The position numbers and the translations under genes are program-made. From contig NZ_LMHY01000003.1 in assembly GCF_001429045.1 (NCBI RefSeq), forward strand, positions 149,634 through 213,633: a DNA stretch of 64,000 nt. The letters are read 5' to 3'. Below, one piece after another: positions 29,844 to 38,112 of the stretch. Within the stretch, counting starts at the first letter, position 1. Each line of letters opens with the position of its first letter. The notes under the pieces were generated by a model. That model was not told the DNA's origin. It worked only from the letters and a program-made list of their open reading frames with translations, and searched no databases. Source of the stretch: Pseudomonas sp. Root71 (GTDB lineage: Bacteria; Pseudomonadota; Gammaproteobacteria; Pseudomonadales; Pseudomonadaceae).

Positions 29844-30752
29844 TCAATTCGTATACCGCTTCCGATACTCACCCGGCGAAACGCCAAACCGCGCCTTGAA
29901 CGCCGTAGAGAAATAGCTCGAATCGTTAAAGCCCCACTCATAGCCCAGTGCACACAGCTTGCCCTCGCCCCGGGCATGGCGCAGTTGTTCGGCGCAAAGG
30001 TCGAGGCGACGGTTTTTCACGTATTGCGCCACCACCAGGCCGTGTCGGGAAAACAGCCGGTACAGGCCGCGCACGGAGACGCCCACCTGGGTCGCCAGCC
30101 ATTCGGGGCACAGCGCCTCGTCACCAATGTGCTCATCGATAACGCGCAAGGCCTTGCGGAAGGTGCGCACCTGGGGTGAGTCGTCCAACTCGCTCGCCCC
30201 CATCGCCGGACGCAGCAGGCTGATCACCGCGTCCAGCGTCGCTTCGCTTTCTGTGTGACTGAGGCCTTGTTCCGTTGAACCGAGGATCAGGCGCTGGGCC
30301 AGCCCCGCCATCGGCGCCGACGCCTGAATGCGTTGCGCGGGTTTGACCGTGGTGAAGCGCAGCTGCTGCTCCACTCGCTCCCTGGGCAGTATCAATGACA
30401 ACTGACGGGCGTTGTTGCGGTAGACAAAGTTGCTTGGGCGCGTGGAGTCGATCAGCGTGATATCCCCCGGCAACAGAGTGATGCAACTGCCCTGCTGCTC
30501 CATCACGGCTTCGCCGGCCAGCTGGAACGCCGCGTAATAATGCGAGTCTTCGCCCTGATCGATCTCATGCTGCGTGCGGAACAGTCGGGCCTGGGCCACG
30601 TCGACAAAACTCATCTTGAGCTCACCGCTGCGGTACTCATCGATCGAGCCCGCAAACTGCGTCCCCAACACATTGGCACCAAAGCGCCCGCACACCTGAT
30701 TGACCTTGTCGAGCCATTGATCAAAGCGCTCGACCTGTTGTGCATTGCTCAT
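29844..30752 (-). CDS. feaR: AraC-family regulator, FeaR type, copy 1
   Basis: The 302-residue product has the AraC-binding-like N-terminal domain (PF14525 type) with FDQWLDKVNQVCGRF and GDITLIDSTRP, and a C-terminal double helix-turn-helix: VSVRGLYRLFSRHGLVVAQY, then FGVSPGEYRKRY. These blocks match FeaR, the activator of aromatic-amine oxidation in Escherichia coli. The start at 30752 follows TGAGG. It is divergent from the porin gene, with a FeaR-type box in between, and lies near the aldehyde dehydrogenase gene, so it is the best candidate to bind the three shared boxes. Confidence 0.85.
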   Translation of the reverse strand: MSNAQQVERFDQWLDKVNQVCGRFGANVLGTQFAGSIDEYRSGELKMSFVDVAQARLFRTQHEIDQGEDSHYYAAFQLAGEAVMEQQGSCITLLPGDITLIDSTRPSNFVYRNNARQLSLILPRERVEQQLRFTTVKPAQRIQASAPMAGLAQRLILGSTEQGLSHTESEATLDAVISLLRPAMGASELDDSPQVRTFRKALRVIDEHIGDEALCPEWLATQVGVSVRGLYRLFSRHGLVVAQYVKNRRLDLCAEQLRHARGEGKLCALGYEWGFNDSSYFSTAFKARFGVSPGEYRKRYTN

Positions 30753-30919
30753 CGCAGCCTCATCCATTGCATTAGTCGCTGCGAGGCGTCCTGCACTTTT
30801 CGTTCCTGTCGCTGGCCACCGCGAAATACCGCGGCGGCCATGCCCATCCGTGCGCGATTGCTGCGCAGCGCCTGTTTTCGCGCACCAGGAACCGGCGTCG
30901 TGGCAACGCGCCATGCAAT

Positions 30920-30957
30920 CTGGCATGCACAACCAACTAATTGGCAAACAGGGAAAA
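30920..30957 (+). promoter_or_regulatory. FeaR-type box upstream of the porin
   Basis: CTGGCA, 16 bases, TGGCA, AA, CAGGG, AAAA: the same 21-base half-site spacing and the same downstream CAGGG as the boxes before the cytochrome and aauB genes. It lies 77-114 bases before the porin start. A further TGGCA at 30901-30905 might serve the divergent feaR gene. The second half-site also fits TGNCA-N8-AAA, the form I recall for FeaR sites in Escherichia coli. Confidence 0.72.
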
Positions 30958-31033
30958 GGGCAAACAATGGCCGCGTCTTAGTATCCGGACAGACCGCAAA
31001 CCTGCGCTCAAGAACAAGAACGGATGCCACACC

Positions 31034-32356
31034 ATGCTCAAGTCCCCCTTGCTTCGTCTCTCGACGCTCGCGCTGATGATCAGTGCCGGCAATGCCGGTG
31101 CCTATGAACTCTACGCCGACGACGACAGCCATCTGAACGCTACCCTCGAAGCCGTGTTCGGCATTTTCCACAGCCAGGAAAACTACGCCCTGTCCGGTCG
31201 CCTGAGTGAAGGCAGCTCGTCGTGGCGCGAGGGCTACATCAAATACGGCTTGAGCTTCGATCAAGGCCTGGGCGGTATGGGCACCGCGTACGGCGCGGGG
31301 AACATGCTCAGCTCCGGCACCTGGGGCGATGGCGATGCCGCCGGCTTCACCGATGGTTCGGAACGCACCACCAAGTTCGAAGACGCCTACCTCGGCTGGC
31401 GCTCGGCCGATCTGTTCGGCGCGTTGGGCAGTGACGGTGTCGACCTGTCCTTCGGCCGACAGAACATTGTGGTCGGCGACGGCTTCCTGATCGACGGCGA
31501 CGCGCTGAACATGGGCAAGGGCCTGGCCGACGGCGAATTCAACCGTGGCGGTGCCTACTACCTGGCGGCACGCAAGGCCTTCGACGAAACCGCCGTATTG
31601 CGTCTGGGCGGCAAGGAAGGCTGGCGCAGCGACCTGATGTGGCTCAAATCCGACAACCGCGCCCAGGCCAAGACCGAAATGTACGTCGGCACCCTGGAGC
31701 ACGTGGCCGAGGCCGGCACGGTCGGCCTGACCTTCATCAAGACCACCGATATCGATGAACAGTACGCCTCGCCGATCCAGCTCGAACGCGACGGCATGAA
31801 GACCTACAGCCTGCGTGCGGCGGGCAACGCCGGGGTGAAAGACCTGTTCCTGTCCGGTGAATACGCCAAGCAGGACAAACCAAACACCTCCAGCGAAGAC
31901 GCCTGGTACCTGGAAGCCGGCTGGACCTTCTCCGACGCAGTCTGGACACCGAGCGCCAGCTACCGCTACAGCCGCTTCTCGGAAGGCTACGACACCCTGT
32001 TCTACGGTTTCAGCCGTGGCTACGGCACCTGGTTCCAGGGCGAAGTGGCGGGCAACTACGCCGGGCCGTTCAACAGCAACTCGCGCATCCAGAACGTCAC
32101 GCTCAAAGTCTCGCCGCTGGAGAACCTCAACATCGGCGCAATGTACTTCAACTACGACACCATCGACCGCAACCTGGGCAACACCGATGGCCACGAAGTC
32201 GACCTGTATGCCGAATGGCACGTCAACGACCACCTGACCGTGATGCCACTGGTGGGCATCTACCAGCCGGACAAGAGCGCCGAAGACGGTGGTACCCAAC
32301 TGGGTAACAACGACAAGAACGTCTACGCCCAGGTGGTGTTCGCCACCGGTTTCTGA
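31034..32356 (+). CDS. Outer-membrane porin, alginate-export (AlgE-like) family
   Basis: The 440-residue product has a signal peptide (to about NAGA-YEL, residue 21), a long series of amphipathic beta strands and a terminal Phe (VVFATGF). It resembles the alginate-export/OprD-like 18-strand barrels that carry small organic compounds. The start at 31034 is chosen for the signal peptide; the ribosome site is weak. Its promoter has a FeaR-type box and the feaR-like gene is divergent. I infer uptake of an aromatic amine or acid for this pathway. Confidence 0.75.
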   Translation: MLKSPLLRLSTLALMISAGNAGAYELYADDDSHLNATLEAVFGIFHSQENYALSGRLSEGSSSWREGYIKYGLSFDQGLGGMGTAYGAGNMLSSGTWGDGDAAGFTDGSERTTKFEDAYLGWRSADLFGALGSDGVDLSFGRQNIVVGDGFLIDGDALNMGKGLADGEFNRGGAYYLAARKAFDETAVLRLGGKEGWRSDLMWLKSDNRAQAKTEMYVGTLEHVAEAGTVGLTFIKTTDIDEQYASPIQLERDGMKTYSLRAAGNAGVKDLFLSGEYAKQDKPNTSSEDAWYLEAGWTFSDAVWTPSASYRYSRFSEGYDTLFYGFSRGYGTWFQGEVAGNYAGPFNSNSRIQNVTLKVSPLENLNIGAMYFNYDTIDRNLGNTDGHEVDLYAEWHVNDHLTVMPLVGIYQPDKSAEDGGTQLGNNDKNVYAQVVFATGF

Positions 32357-32409
32357 TTTCGGCCGAGGGGAACTTTCGTATCTGAGATTTGCAGTGCCTG
32401 ATACACCGC

Positions 32410-32585
32410 CTTCGCGGGCAAGCCCGCTCCCACATTTGGATTTCTGCTGCACACAAAATCCGTGTACACCGCAGATCCCCTGTGGGAGCGGGCTTGCTCG
32501 CGAAGAGGCCATCACATCCAACATCTCCACTGACTGACACTCCGCAATCGTCGGAACGCCGCCCGGAGCAAGCTCGCTCCCACAG
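32410..32585. repeat. REP cluster, three TGTGGGAGCGGGC copies
   Basis: Three copies lie at 32410-32434, 32481-32505 and about 32567-32585, the first two inverted with respect to each other. They fill the gap between the convergent porin and DUF6124 genes. Confidence 0.8.
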
Positions 32586-32595
32586 TGTTTAGTGG

Positions 32596-32892
32596 TTAGC
32601 CGGGCCGATCGACCTGATCCAAAGCCCGATTCACCGCCAACTCCCCCAGCATGATCACTTGCGCGATGCCCAGCAGGGTGTTGCGGTGCGTGCCTTCCAG
32701 GAATCCCGCCAGGTCATTGGCCATGACGTTCGCCGAGGCCAGCGATTCGCAGGCGTGGGCCAGCAGGGTTTCGGTGTCGATGTCGGGGTTGATGGTGAAC
32801 AGCGTGGAGGGTTTGTGCGGGGTGGCCATGATGTGCAGGGCCGGGTTGGGACAAGCGTCGTTGTCCGATGGATCAGGGGTAACCTTCAACAT
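32596..32892 (-). CDS. DUF6124 family small protein
   Basis: The 98-residue product fits the Pseudomonas DUF6124 family: a short N-terminal lead with SDNDACPNPALH, the phrase LFTINPDIDTETLLAHACESLASAN (here cut to FTINPDIDTETLLAHACESL), and a helical C-terminus. The start at 32892 follows GGAG with an eight-base spacer. The function of the family is unknown. Nothing ties it to the amine pathway other than position. Confidence 0.7.
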   Translation of the reverse strand: MLKVTPDPSDNDACPNPALHIMATPHKPSTLFTINPDIDTETLLAHACESLASANVMANDLAGFLEGTHRNTLLGIAQVIMLGELAVNRALDQVDRPG

Positions 32893-33019
32893 CCTTCGGT
32901 CTCCAGGGCGCACAAGCCGGCGGATTCTGGCGTACCTGTAGGCAACGACGCAAGGCGCTGTAGCTTGCAGGAAGTGACGCCTACAGCTGTTAAACAACCC
33001 ACCAATACACACCCAATCC

Positions 33020-33114
33020 GTAGGAGCTGCCGAAGGCTGCGATCTTTTGATCTTGCTTTTCTGTTAGATCGAGAAAAGCAAGATCAAAAGATCGCAGCCT
33101 TCGGCAGCTCCTAC
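33020..33114. repeat. REP pair, GTAGGAGCTGCCG family
   Basis: Perfectly inverted arms of about 36 bases (GTAGGAGCTGCCGAAGGCTG to the TTTTGATCTTGCTTTTCT edge) around a short loop. It lies between the iacG end and the DUF6124 start. Confidence 0.85.
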
Positions 33115-33129
33115 AAAAGAAGGTCTCAA

Positions 33130-33639
33130 TCAAGCCGCGCTGGCATGCTCAACACGATGAAACAAGCGGTTGAAATACACCAGGCTGTCACGCGGTTCGC
33201 GCACGCCCACCTTCGTCAGTTCCACGAACATCACCGAATGCGAGCCCACTTCCTTGCACTCGCTGATCCGCCCTTCAAGCTGCACCAGGGCATCGCGCAG
33301 CACCGGCACATCGGCCGCGCCGTCGTCCCACAGGTCCCAGGCAAAACGTTCGTCCATCGGCACCTTGGTCATGCCGGCGAAATGCCGGGCCAGTTCTTCC
33401 TGCTCGCCACACAGCACGTTGACGCACAGGTGGCCATTGGTGCGGAACACGTCGTGGGTGGCGCTGTTGCGGTTGACGCACACCAGCACCGTAGGTGGCG
33501 AGTCGGTCACCGAGCACACGGCGCTGGCGGTGATGCCGCAACGACCGCCGGGGCCGTTGGTGGTGATGATGTTCACCGCGGCAGGCAGCTGCGCCATGGC
33601 GTTGCGAAAGTCGATTTGCTGCTGGCTCAGGTCGGCCAT
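33130..33639 (-). CDS. iacG: Flavin reductase partner of IacA
   Basis: The 169-residue product is an HpaC/HsaB-type flavin reductase: FRNAMAQLPAAVNIITTNGPGG at the start (here FRNAMAQLPAAVNIIT), GITASAVCSVTDSPPTVLVC, and SHSVMFVELTKV near the end. It reduces free FMN or FAD with NADH and supplies it to the monooxygenase IacA. The start follows GAAGGGG. It lies at the end of the iac set but is cut off from iacF by the AraC and response-regulator genes, so it needs its own promoter; an element shared with the iacA promoter region lies 129 bases upstream. Confidence 0.8.
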   Translation of the reverse strand: MADLSQQQIDFRNAMAQLPAAVNIITTNGPGGRCGITASAVCSVTDSPPTVLVCVNRNSATHDVFRTNGHLCVNVLCGEQEELARHFAGMTKVPMDERFAWDLWDDGAADVPVLRDALVQLEGRISECKEVGSHSVMFVELTKVGVREPRDSLVYFNRLFHRVEHASAA

Positions 33640-33759
33640 GTCGATGCCCCTTCCTTCAGGAGGGCCGCGATCTTGCGGCCCGTAGGTGATGGAACAAGAC
33701 TAAGGCTGCGGGCGCGGCGCAACCATTCTGACGATCCCCATGGCAGGGTTGGGTTTCCG

Positions 33760-33787
33760 CTAGTCGACTAGGTGGTTTCTTTATCGC
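33760..33787 (+). promoter_or_regulatory. CTAG palindrome plus CTAGGKGRTTTCTTTA element
   Basis: A perfect 12-base palindrome, CTAGTCGACTAG (33760-33771), runs into CTAGGTGGTTTCTTTATCGC (33768-33787). The latter matches 16 of 20 bases of the minus-strand element at 42815-42834 in the iacA/sensor-kinase gap. It lies between iacG and the response-regulator gene and could act on both. It is a candidate site for the response regulator. Confidence 0.5.
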
Positions 33788-33898
33788 AAGGGCCGGTCAC
33801 AGTGGGTATTCTGCATACTGGTTCCAGAAAGATGAGCCAATGCGTGCCGCACGCTCCCGTGCGAAAACAATAATTAGAAAACTTTCGTGGCAGCCCCG

Positions 33899-34528
33899 AT
33901 GGAAATCCGTAAACCGATTGTTTATATCGTTGACGACGACAAGGACCTGCGAACCTCACTGGCCTGGTTGCTGGAGTCGGTGAGTGTGCAGGCGCAGTGC
34001 TTTGCCGGCGCCGAAGAGTTCCTCAGCCAATACGACCCCAAGCAGCCCGCCTGCCTGGTGCTCGACGTGCGCATGCCGGAAACCAGTGGTTTCCAGCTGC
34101 AGGAAATCCTCAACCAGCGCGGCAGCACCCTGCCGACCATTTTCGTCTCGGCCCATGGCGACATTCCGATGTCGGTCACGGCGATGAAGAACGGCGCGCT
34201 GGATTTCGTCGAGAAGCCCTACAACCCGCAGCAGATGATCGACCGCATCCAGGCCGCGCTGAAGACCGCCGTGCACGCCCAGGCCGATCAGCAGCAGCGT
34301 CAGAACCTGCAAGGCAAGTTGGCACTGTTGACCAGCCGTGAGCGGGAAGTGTTGATGCTGGTGATCGATGGCAAGGCGAGCAAGGTGATCGCCCGGGAGC
34401 TGAACATCAGCGTGAAGACCGTTGATGTGCACCGTACCAAGATCAAGGAGAAGATGGGCGTGAGCAGCATCGCCATGCTGGTGCGCGAGGTGCTGCATTT
34501 GCCGGTGGATGAGCCGGTGCGGCACTGA
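33899..34528 (+). CDS. Response regulator, FixJ/NarL type, probably of the iac cluster
   Basis: The 209-residue product has a receiver domain with acidic pocket DDDKD (residues 12-16), phosphoacceptor Asp56 in LVLDVRMPE and Lys near 106 (VEKPYNP). It is followed by a LuxR-type helix-turn-helix (LTSREREVLMLVIDGKASKV onwards, from about residue 140). A GTG at 33887 is an alternative start; neither has a clear ribosome site. No kinase gene is adjacent; the soluble PAS kinase at 42.9 kb on the far side of iac is the likely partner. Confidence 0.8.
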   Translation: MEIRKPIVYIVDDDKDLRTSLAWLLESVSVQAQCFAGAEEFLSQYDPKQPACLVLDVRMPETSGFQLQEILNQRGSTLPTIFVSAHGDIPMSVTAMKNGALDFVEKPYNPQQMIDRIQAALKTAVHAQADQQQRQNLQGKLALLTSREREVLMLVIDGKASKVIARELNISVKTVDVHRTKIKEKMGVSSIAMLVREVLHLPVDEPVRH

Positions 34529-34552
34529 TCATTCTGTATTCGCCGTCAGGCC

Positions 34553-34650
34553 GCCATCGCGGGCAAGCCCGCTCCCACATTTTGATCTCGGCCGGACACA
34601 GACTTTGTGTTCACCGCAGATTCAATGTGGGAGCGGGCTTGCTCGCGAAG
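34553..34650. repeat. REP pair, TGTGGGAGCGGGC family
   Basis: Inverted copies, GCGGGCAAGCCCGCTCCCAC and GTGGGAGCGGGCTTGCTCGC, lie between the convergent response-regulator and AraC genes. Confidence 0.85.
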
Positions 34651-34680
34651 GGGCCGGCACATTCAACATCAATGGCGGAT

Positions 34681-35601
34681 TCAGATCTGGCTATACCGCT
34701 TGCGATAAGCCCCTGGTGACACGCCAAAGCGCGATTTGAAGGCCGACGAAAAGTAGCTCGAATCCGAAAACCCCCACGCATAACACAACGCCGACAGCTT
34801 CTGTTCGACATCGGCGCGGCGCAGGTTTTCGGCGCAGAAGTCCAGGCGGCGGTGCTTGATGTATTGCGCCACCACCAGGCCGCGCTTGGAGAACATCCGG
34901 TACAGGCCGCGCACGGAAATCCCGACTTCACGGGCAATCAGCTCGGGGCACAGTTCTTCGTCGCTCAGGTGCGCGTCGATGAAGGCGATGATCTTGCGAA
35001 ATTGCCGCTCGTGGGCGTCCGCACCGCAGTCGCGGGCGCTGATGCCCGGCAGCAACAGGCTGGCCAGGGCATCGAGCACGGCTTCGCTTTCCTGCATCTC
35101 CAGCCCGTCCTGCTGGCTGGTGTCCAGCACCAGCTTGCTGGCCATCGCCGCCAGGGGGCTGCCGGCCGCGATGCGCGTGGCGCAGTTGACGGCATTGAAG
35201 TGCGAACCGCGCTCGACCACCTGGCGCGGCAAAATCAGCGACAGCTGTCGGCAATCGTAGTTGTAGATCATGTCGCTCGGACGGCTGGCGTCGATCAGGG
35301 CGATGTCGCCACAGCCCAGTTGCGCGCGGTTGTCGCCCTGCTCCAGTTGCGAGCTGCCACGCAGCTGGAACACCGCGTAGTAGTGGCCGTCGCTGCTGGT
35401 GCTGACGTCCTTGCTGGTGCGGTACAAATGCACGTGCGCCATGTCGACCACACTCAGGTTGATCGCGCCGCTGCGAAATTCTGTCAGTTCGCCATAGAAA
35501 TCGGAGTCCAGCGCCCGGGCATCGAAACGCCCACAGGCCTGGTTCACCTGGCTCAACCAACTTTCGAACGCCTCGTTGCGCACCGTCGATGCTGTAATCA
35601 T
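34681..35601 (-). CDS. AraC-family regulator, FeaR type, copy 2
   Basis: The 306-residue product is a paralogue of the regulator encoded at 29844-30752 and shares the FeaR blocks FESWLSQVNQACGRF, GDIALIDASRP, RQLSLILPRQVVE, VSVRGLYRMFSKRGLVVAQY and FGVSPGAYRKRY. The similarity is about half of all residues by eye, so it is an old duplicate. It lies directly downstream of iacF on the same strand, with a 152-base gap, between the catabolic operon and the response regulator. It may sense a different intermediate, for example IAA rather than the amine. Confidence 0.82.
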   Translation of the reverse strand: MITASTVRNEAFESWLSQVNQACGRFDARALDSDFYGELTEFRSGAINLSVVDMAHVHLYRTSKDVSTSSDGHYYAVFQLRGSSQLEQGDNRAQLGCGDIALIDASRPSDMIYNYDCRQLSLILPRQVVERGSHFNAVNCATRIAAGSPLAAMASKLVLDTSQQDGLEMQESEAVLDALASLLLPGISARDCGADAHERQFRKIIAFIDAHLSDEELCPELIAREVGISVRGLYRMFSKRGLVVAQYIKHRRLDFCAENLRRADVEQKLSALCYAWGFSDSSYFSSAFKSRFGVSPGAYRKRYSQI

Positions 35602-35753
35602 GTCCGCAAAGCCTCACGTTTTTGTTGTTATTTTTCGACCGCTTCATCGAGCGGTTCGTCAAAACGGTAATTTCTGTAGCCATCTCCTCCTTCGACGGCA
35701 GCCGGGCGCCCATTCAACAGACTCCGGCCCAAGCTTTCCAGTGAACTTTCGGT

Positions 35754-36704
35754 TTAAAGGTCCAGTACCAGACGAGCGGAAAGTGCCCGTGATACACAGG
35801 CACAGATCTGCTTGTTGGAGGCCTTTTCCTTGTTCGACAGGCAGTTGTCGCGGTGCTCCGGCAAGCCGTCCAGCACCTCGACGATGCAGGTACCGCAGAT
35901 GCCTTCGCGGCACTCGGTGTCGATGTCGCAACCATGGGCCTGCAACACGTCGACCAGGCTGGCATTGGCCGGCACTTGCAGCACCACGCCGGAACTGGCC
36001 AGTTCCACTTCGAAGGTGCCCGCCGGGGCGCTGTTGGCGGCCGGGTCTGCGGCGAAGTGTTCCAGGTGAATGGCATCGTCCGAGCGACTGCGGGACGCCA
36101 CTTCCACCACTTTGTTCATGAAAGGCGCCGGGCCGCAGGTGTAGACGTGGGCCGCAGCATTGGCGCGGTTCAGGCATTCGCTCAATGCGCCGTCCAGATC
36201 CGCAGGTTCAACGCCGTAGTGGAACTCCACGTTATCAGCGAAATTCGTCGCCAACAGTTCGGTAAACGCCGCGTACTGCGCCGAACGAGCGAAGTAATGC
36301 AGACGATACGGCTGGCCGCTTTCCGCCAGTTTGTAGGCCATGCTCAGCAGCGGCGTGACGCCGATACCGGCGGCGAACAGCACGTGTTCGCTGGCCGTTT
36401 CATCGAGGCGAAACAGGTTGCGCGGCGCACCCATTTCCAGCTCCATGCCCTCTTCCACTTGCTCGTGCAACGCCAGTGAACCGCCGCGCGACTGCGCTTC
36501 TTTCTTCACCGCCACCAGATACGCACGGCGATCCTGTGGCGGGCTGCACAGCGAATACTGGCGGGTCACCCCGGTCGGCCCGGTCAGGTCGACGTGGGCA
36601 CCCGGTTCATAGGTGTCGAGCGGCTGGCCGTCACTGCGCACGAGGCGAAAGGAACGGATATCCAGCGCTTCGTCGACGATCCTTTCGATCTTCACCTTCA
36701 TCAT
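35754..36704 (-). CDS. iacF: Rieske dioxygenase reductase (IacF)
   Basis: The 316-residue product is a phthalate-dioxygenase-reductase-type electron carrier. An FMN/FAD-binding barrel (RQYSLCSPP, 48-56) is followed by a pyridine-nucleotide domain (AAGIGVTPLLSMAY, 111-124; CGPAPFM, 190-196) and a C-terminal plant-type 2Fe-2S domain (Cys265, 270, 273 and 288). It feeds electrons from NADH to IacCD. The start follows AGGTG. A REP element separates it from iacE, which could uncouple its level from the upstream genes. Confidence 0.87.
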   Translation of the reverse strand: MMKVKIERIVDEALDIRSFRLVRSDGQPLDTYEPGAHVDLTGPTGVTRQYSLCSPPQDRRAYLVAVKKEAQSRGGSLALHEQVEEGMELEMGAPRNLFRLDETASEHVLFAAGIGVTPLLSMAYKLAESGQPYRLHYFARSAQYAAFTELLATNFADNVEFHYGVEPADLDGALSECLNRANAAAHVYTCGPAPFMNKVVEVASRSRSDDAIHLEHFAADPAANSAPAGTFEVELASSGVVLQVPANASLVDVLQAHGCDIDTECREGICGTCIVEVLDGLPEHRDNCLSNKEKASNKQICACVSRALSARLVLDL

Positions 36705-36752
36705 TGCATCACCTGAATACTGTTGTTTGTGTTAAACACGCTTGCTACCCCT

Positions 36753-36822
36753 GTAGGAGCTGCCGAAGGCTGCGATCTTTTAGAAGCAAGATCAAAAGAT
36801 CGCAGCCTTCGGCAGCTCCTAC
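36753..36822. repeat. REP pair inside the iac operon
   Basis: Inverted copies of the GTAGGAGCTGCCG family (GTAGGAGCTGCCGAAGGCTG and complement) with a very short loop, lying between the iacE and iacF genes. In the transcript it would form a strong hairpin and could block 3' exonucleases or reduce readthrough. Confidence 0.85.
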
Positions 36823-36860
36823 GGGTTCATTTGTCCGGCCAAGAAATCCATGGCCAGCGC

Positions 36861-37601
36861 TCAGCGCATGAACAAGCCGCCGTTGACGTCCAGGCACGCG
36901 CCAGTCACGGAGGTCGCGTTATCGGCGATCAGCAGTAACACGCTGTCGGCGATGAACTCGGGATTACCGAGGGTGCCGGCCGGGATCATTTTCAGGATCT
37001 GTTCCAGTCGCTCCGGGGCCACGGTCTCGCGCACCACGGGCAAGTCCAGCGGGCCTGGCGAGATGCTGTTGACCGTCACACCCTGGGGCGCCAGCTCGCG
37101 GGCGAAGACCTTGGTCAGGGTCGCCACGCCGCCCTTGGCCGCCGCGTAATGCGCGCCGGTGGCGGTGCCGCCGTTCTGTCCGGCCAGGGACGCGATGTTG
37201 ACGATGCGCCCGAAGCCGCGCTCGGCGAAGTGCGCGCCGAACACCTGGCAGGCAACAAAGGTGCCGCGCAGGTTGATCGCCATCGACTCGTCGAACTCTT
37301 CCGGCGTGATGTCCATCAGCGCCGCGACTTTCGACACGCCGGCGTTGTTCACCAGAATGTCGGTGCCGCCCCACTGCTCAGTGAGCAGGTCGCGAGCACG
37401 CTGGAAGTCGGCTTTGCTGCGCACATCCAGCTCGATTGCCACGGCAGTAACGCCGCTGCCATCCAGCTCGGCAGCCAGTTGCTGCACGCCATCAAGACGC
37501 ACATCGGCCAGGCCGACGCGATAACCCGCGGCGTGCAGACGGCGGGCGATACACTCGCCCAGTCCGCGCGAGGCACCCGTTACAAGGGCTACTCGACTCA
37601 T
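36861..37601 (-). CDS. iacE: Short-chain dehydrogenase IacE
   Basis: The 246-residue SDR has the cofactor motif TGASRGLGECIA (8-19), NNAGVSKV, the catalytic Ser and the YxxxK pair (HYAAAKGG, about 151-158), and the PG motif ISPGPLDLP. In IAA degradation IacE is associated with converting the IacA hydroxylation product to 2-oxindole-3-acetate. It is 10 bases downstream of iacD in the same operon. Confidence 0.85.
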   Translation of the reverse strand: MSRVALVTGASRGLGECIARRLHAAGYRVGLADVRLDGVQQLAAELDGSGVTAVAIELDVRSKADFQRARDLLTEQWGGTDILVNNAGVSKVAALMDITPEEFDESMAINLRGTFVACQVFGAHFAERGFGRIVNIASLAGQNGGTATGAHYAAAKGGVATLTKVFARELAPQGVTVNSISPGPLDLPVVRETVAPERLEQILKMIPAGTLGNPEFIADSVLLLIADNATSVTGACLDVNGGLFMR

Positions 37602-37611
37602 GATATTGCCC

Positions 37612-38112
37612 TCACAAAAGGAAGCCGAGCGCGCTCAGGCTGTCGGTGGAGTTGATCAGGCGCACCACTTTGCGCTCCAGGGTCGGCACGCCGTCGGTGA
37701 AGCGGATACGGTGGTTCAGGTCGGCCACGAACGGCGTGTGCACGCCGCGCTTGTAGGCGTACAGCAACTGCGCCGAATTGACTTCGACGATGTCGCCGGC
37801 CGCTTCCACCAGGCGGAAACGCGAGATGGTGCGGATGGTTTTCGCCGCGTCCACCGCCGACGGCGAGTAGCCGGCGGTCAGGCGTTCGATGCGCAGGTCA
37901 CGCATGCGCGCATCGTCGTAGGCGTAGTTCAGGGTCGCCTCGAAGTCTTCGGTGTCCGGGTCGATCGGCACGATGTACTTACCGCTTTCGCTCCACAAGG
38001 TCGCCCACTCGGCGTAGTTCTTGTGGTCGAGCAGTTCGGCTTCGCGCCAGATGAATTCGATGGCCTGGGCCAACGGGCCGGAAAAACCGTTCAGGGTGTC
38101 TTGATTGCTCAT
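37612..38112 (-). CDS. iacD: Rieske dioxygenase small subunit IacD
   Basis: The 166-residue product has the cone-shaped SnoaL-like fold of ring-hydroxylating dioxygenase beta subunits (FIWREAELLDHKNYAEWATL at the start, SRFRLVEAAGDIVEVNS and LERKVVRLINS later). It has no redox cofactor and stabilises the alpha subunit. The start at 38112 overlaps the iacC stop in ATGA; the upstream in-frame ATG at 38133 is inside iacC and unlikely. Confidence 0.88.
   Translation of the reverse strand: MSNQDTLNGFSGPLAQAIEFIWREAELLDHKNYAEWATLWSESGKYIVPIDPDTEDFEATLNYAYDDARMRDLRIERLTAGYSPSAVDAAKTIRTISRFRLVEAAGDIVEVNSAQLLYAYKRGVHTPFVADLNHRIRFTDGVPTLERKVVRLINSTDSLSALGFLL

Noticed and set aside
35638..35655. ACCGCT-N6-AGCGGT hairpin after iacF
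   Set aside because: No T tract follows on either strand in the needed direction, so it is not a convincing terminator; it may be chance.
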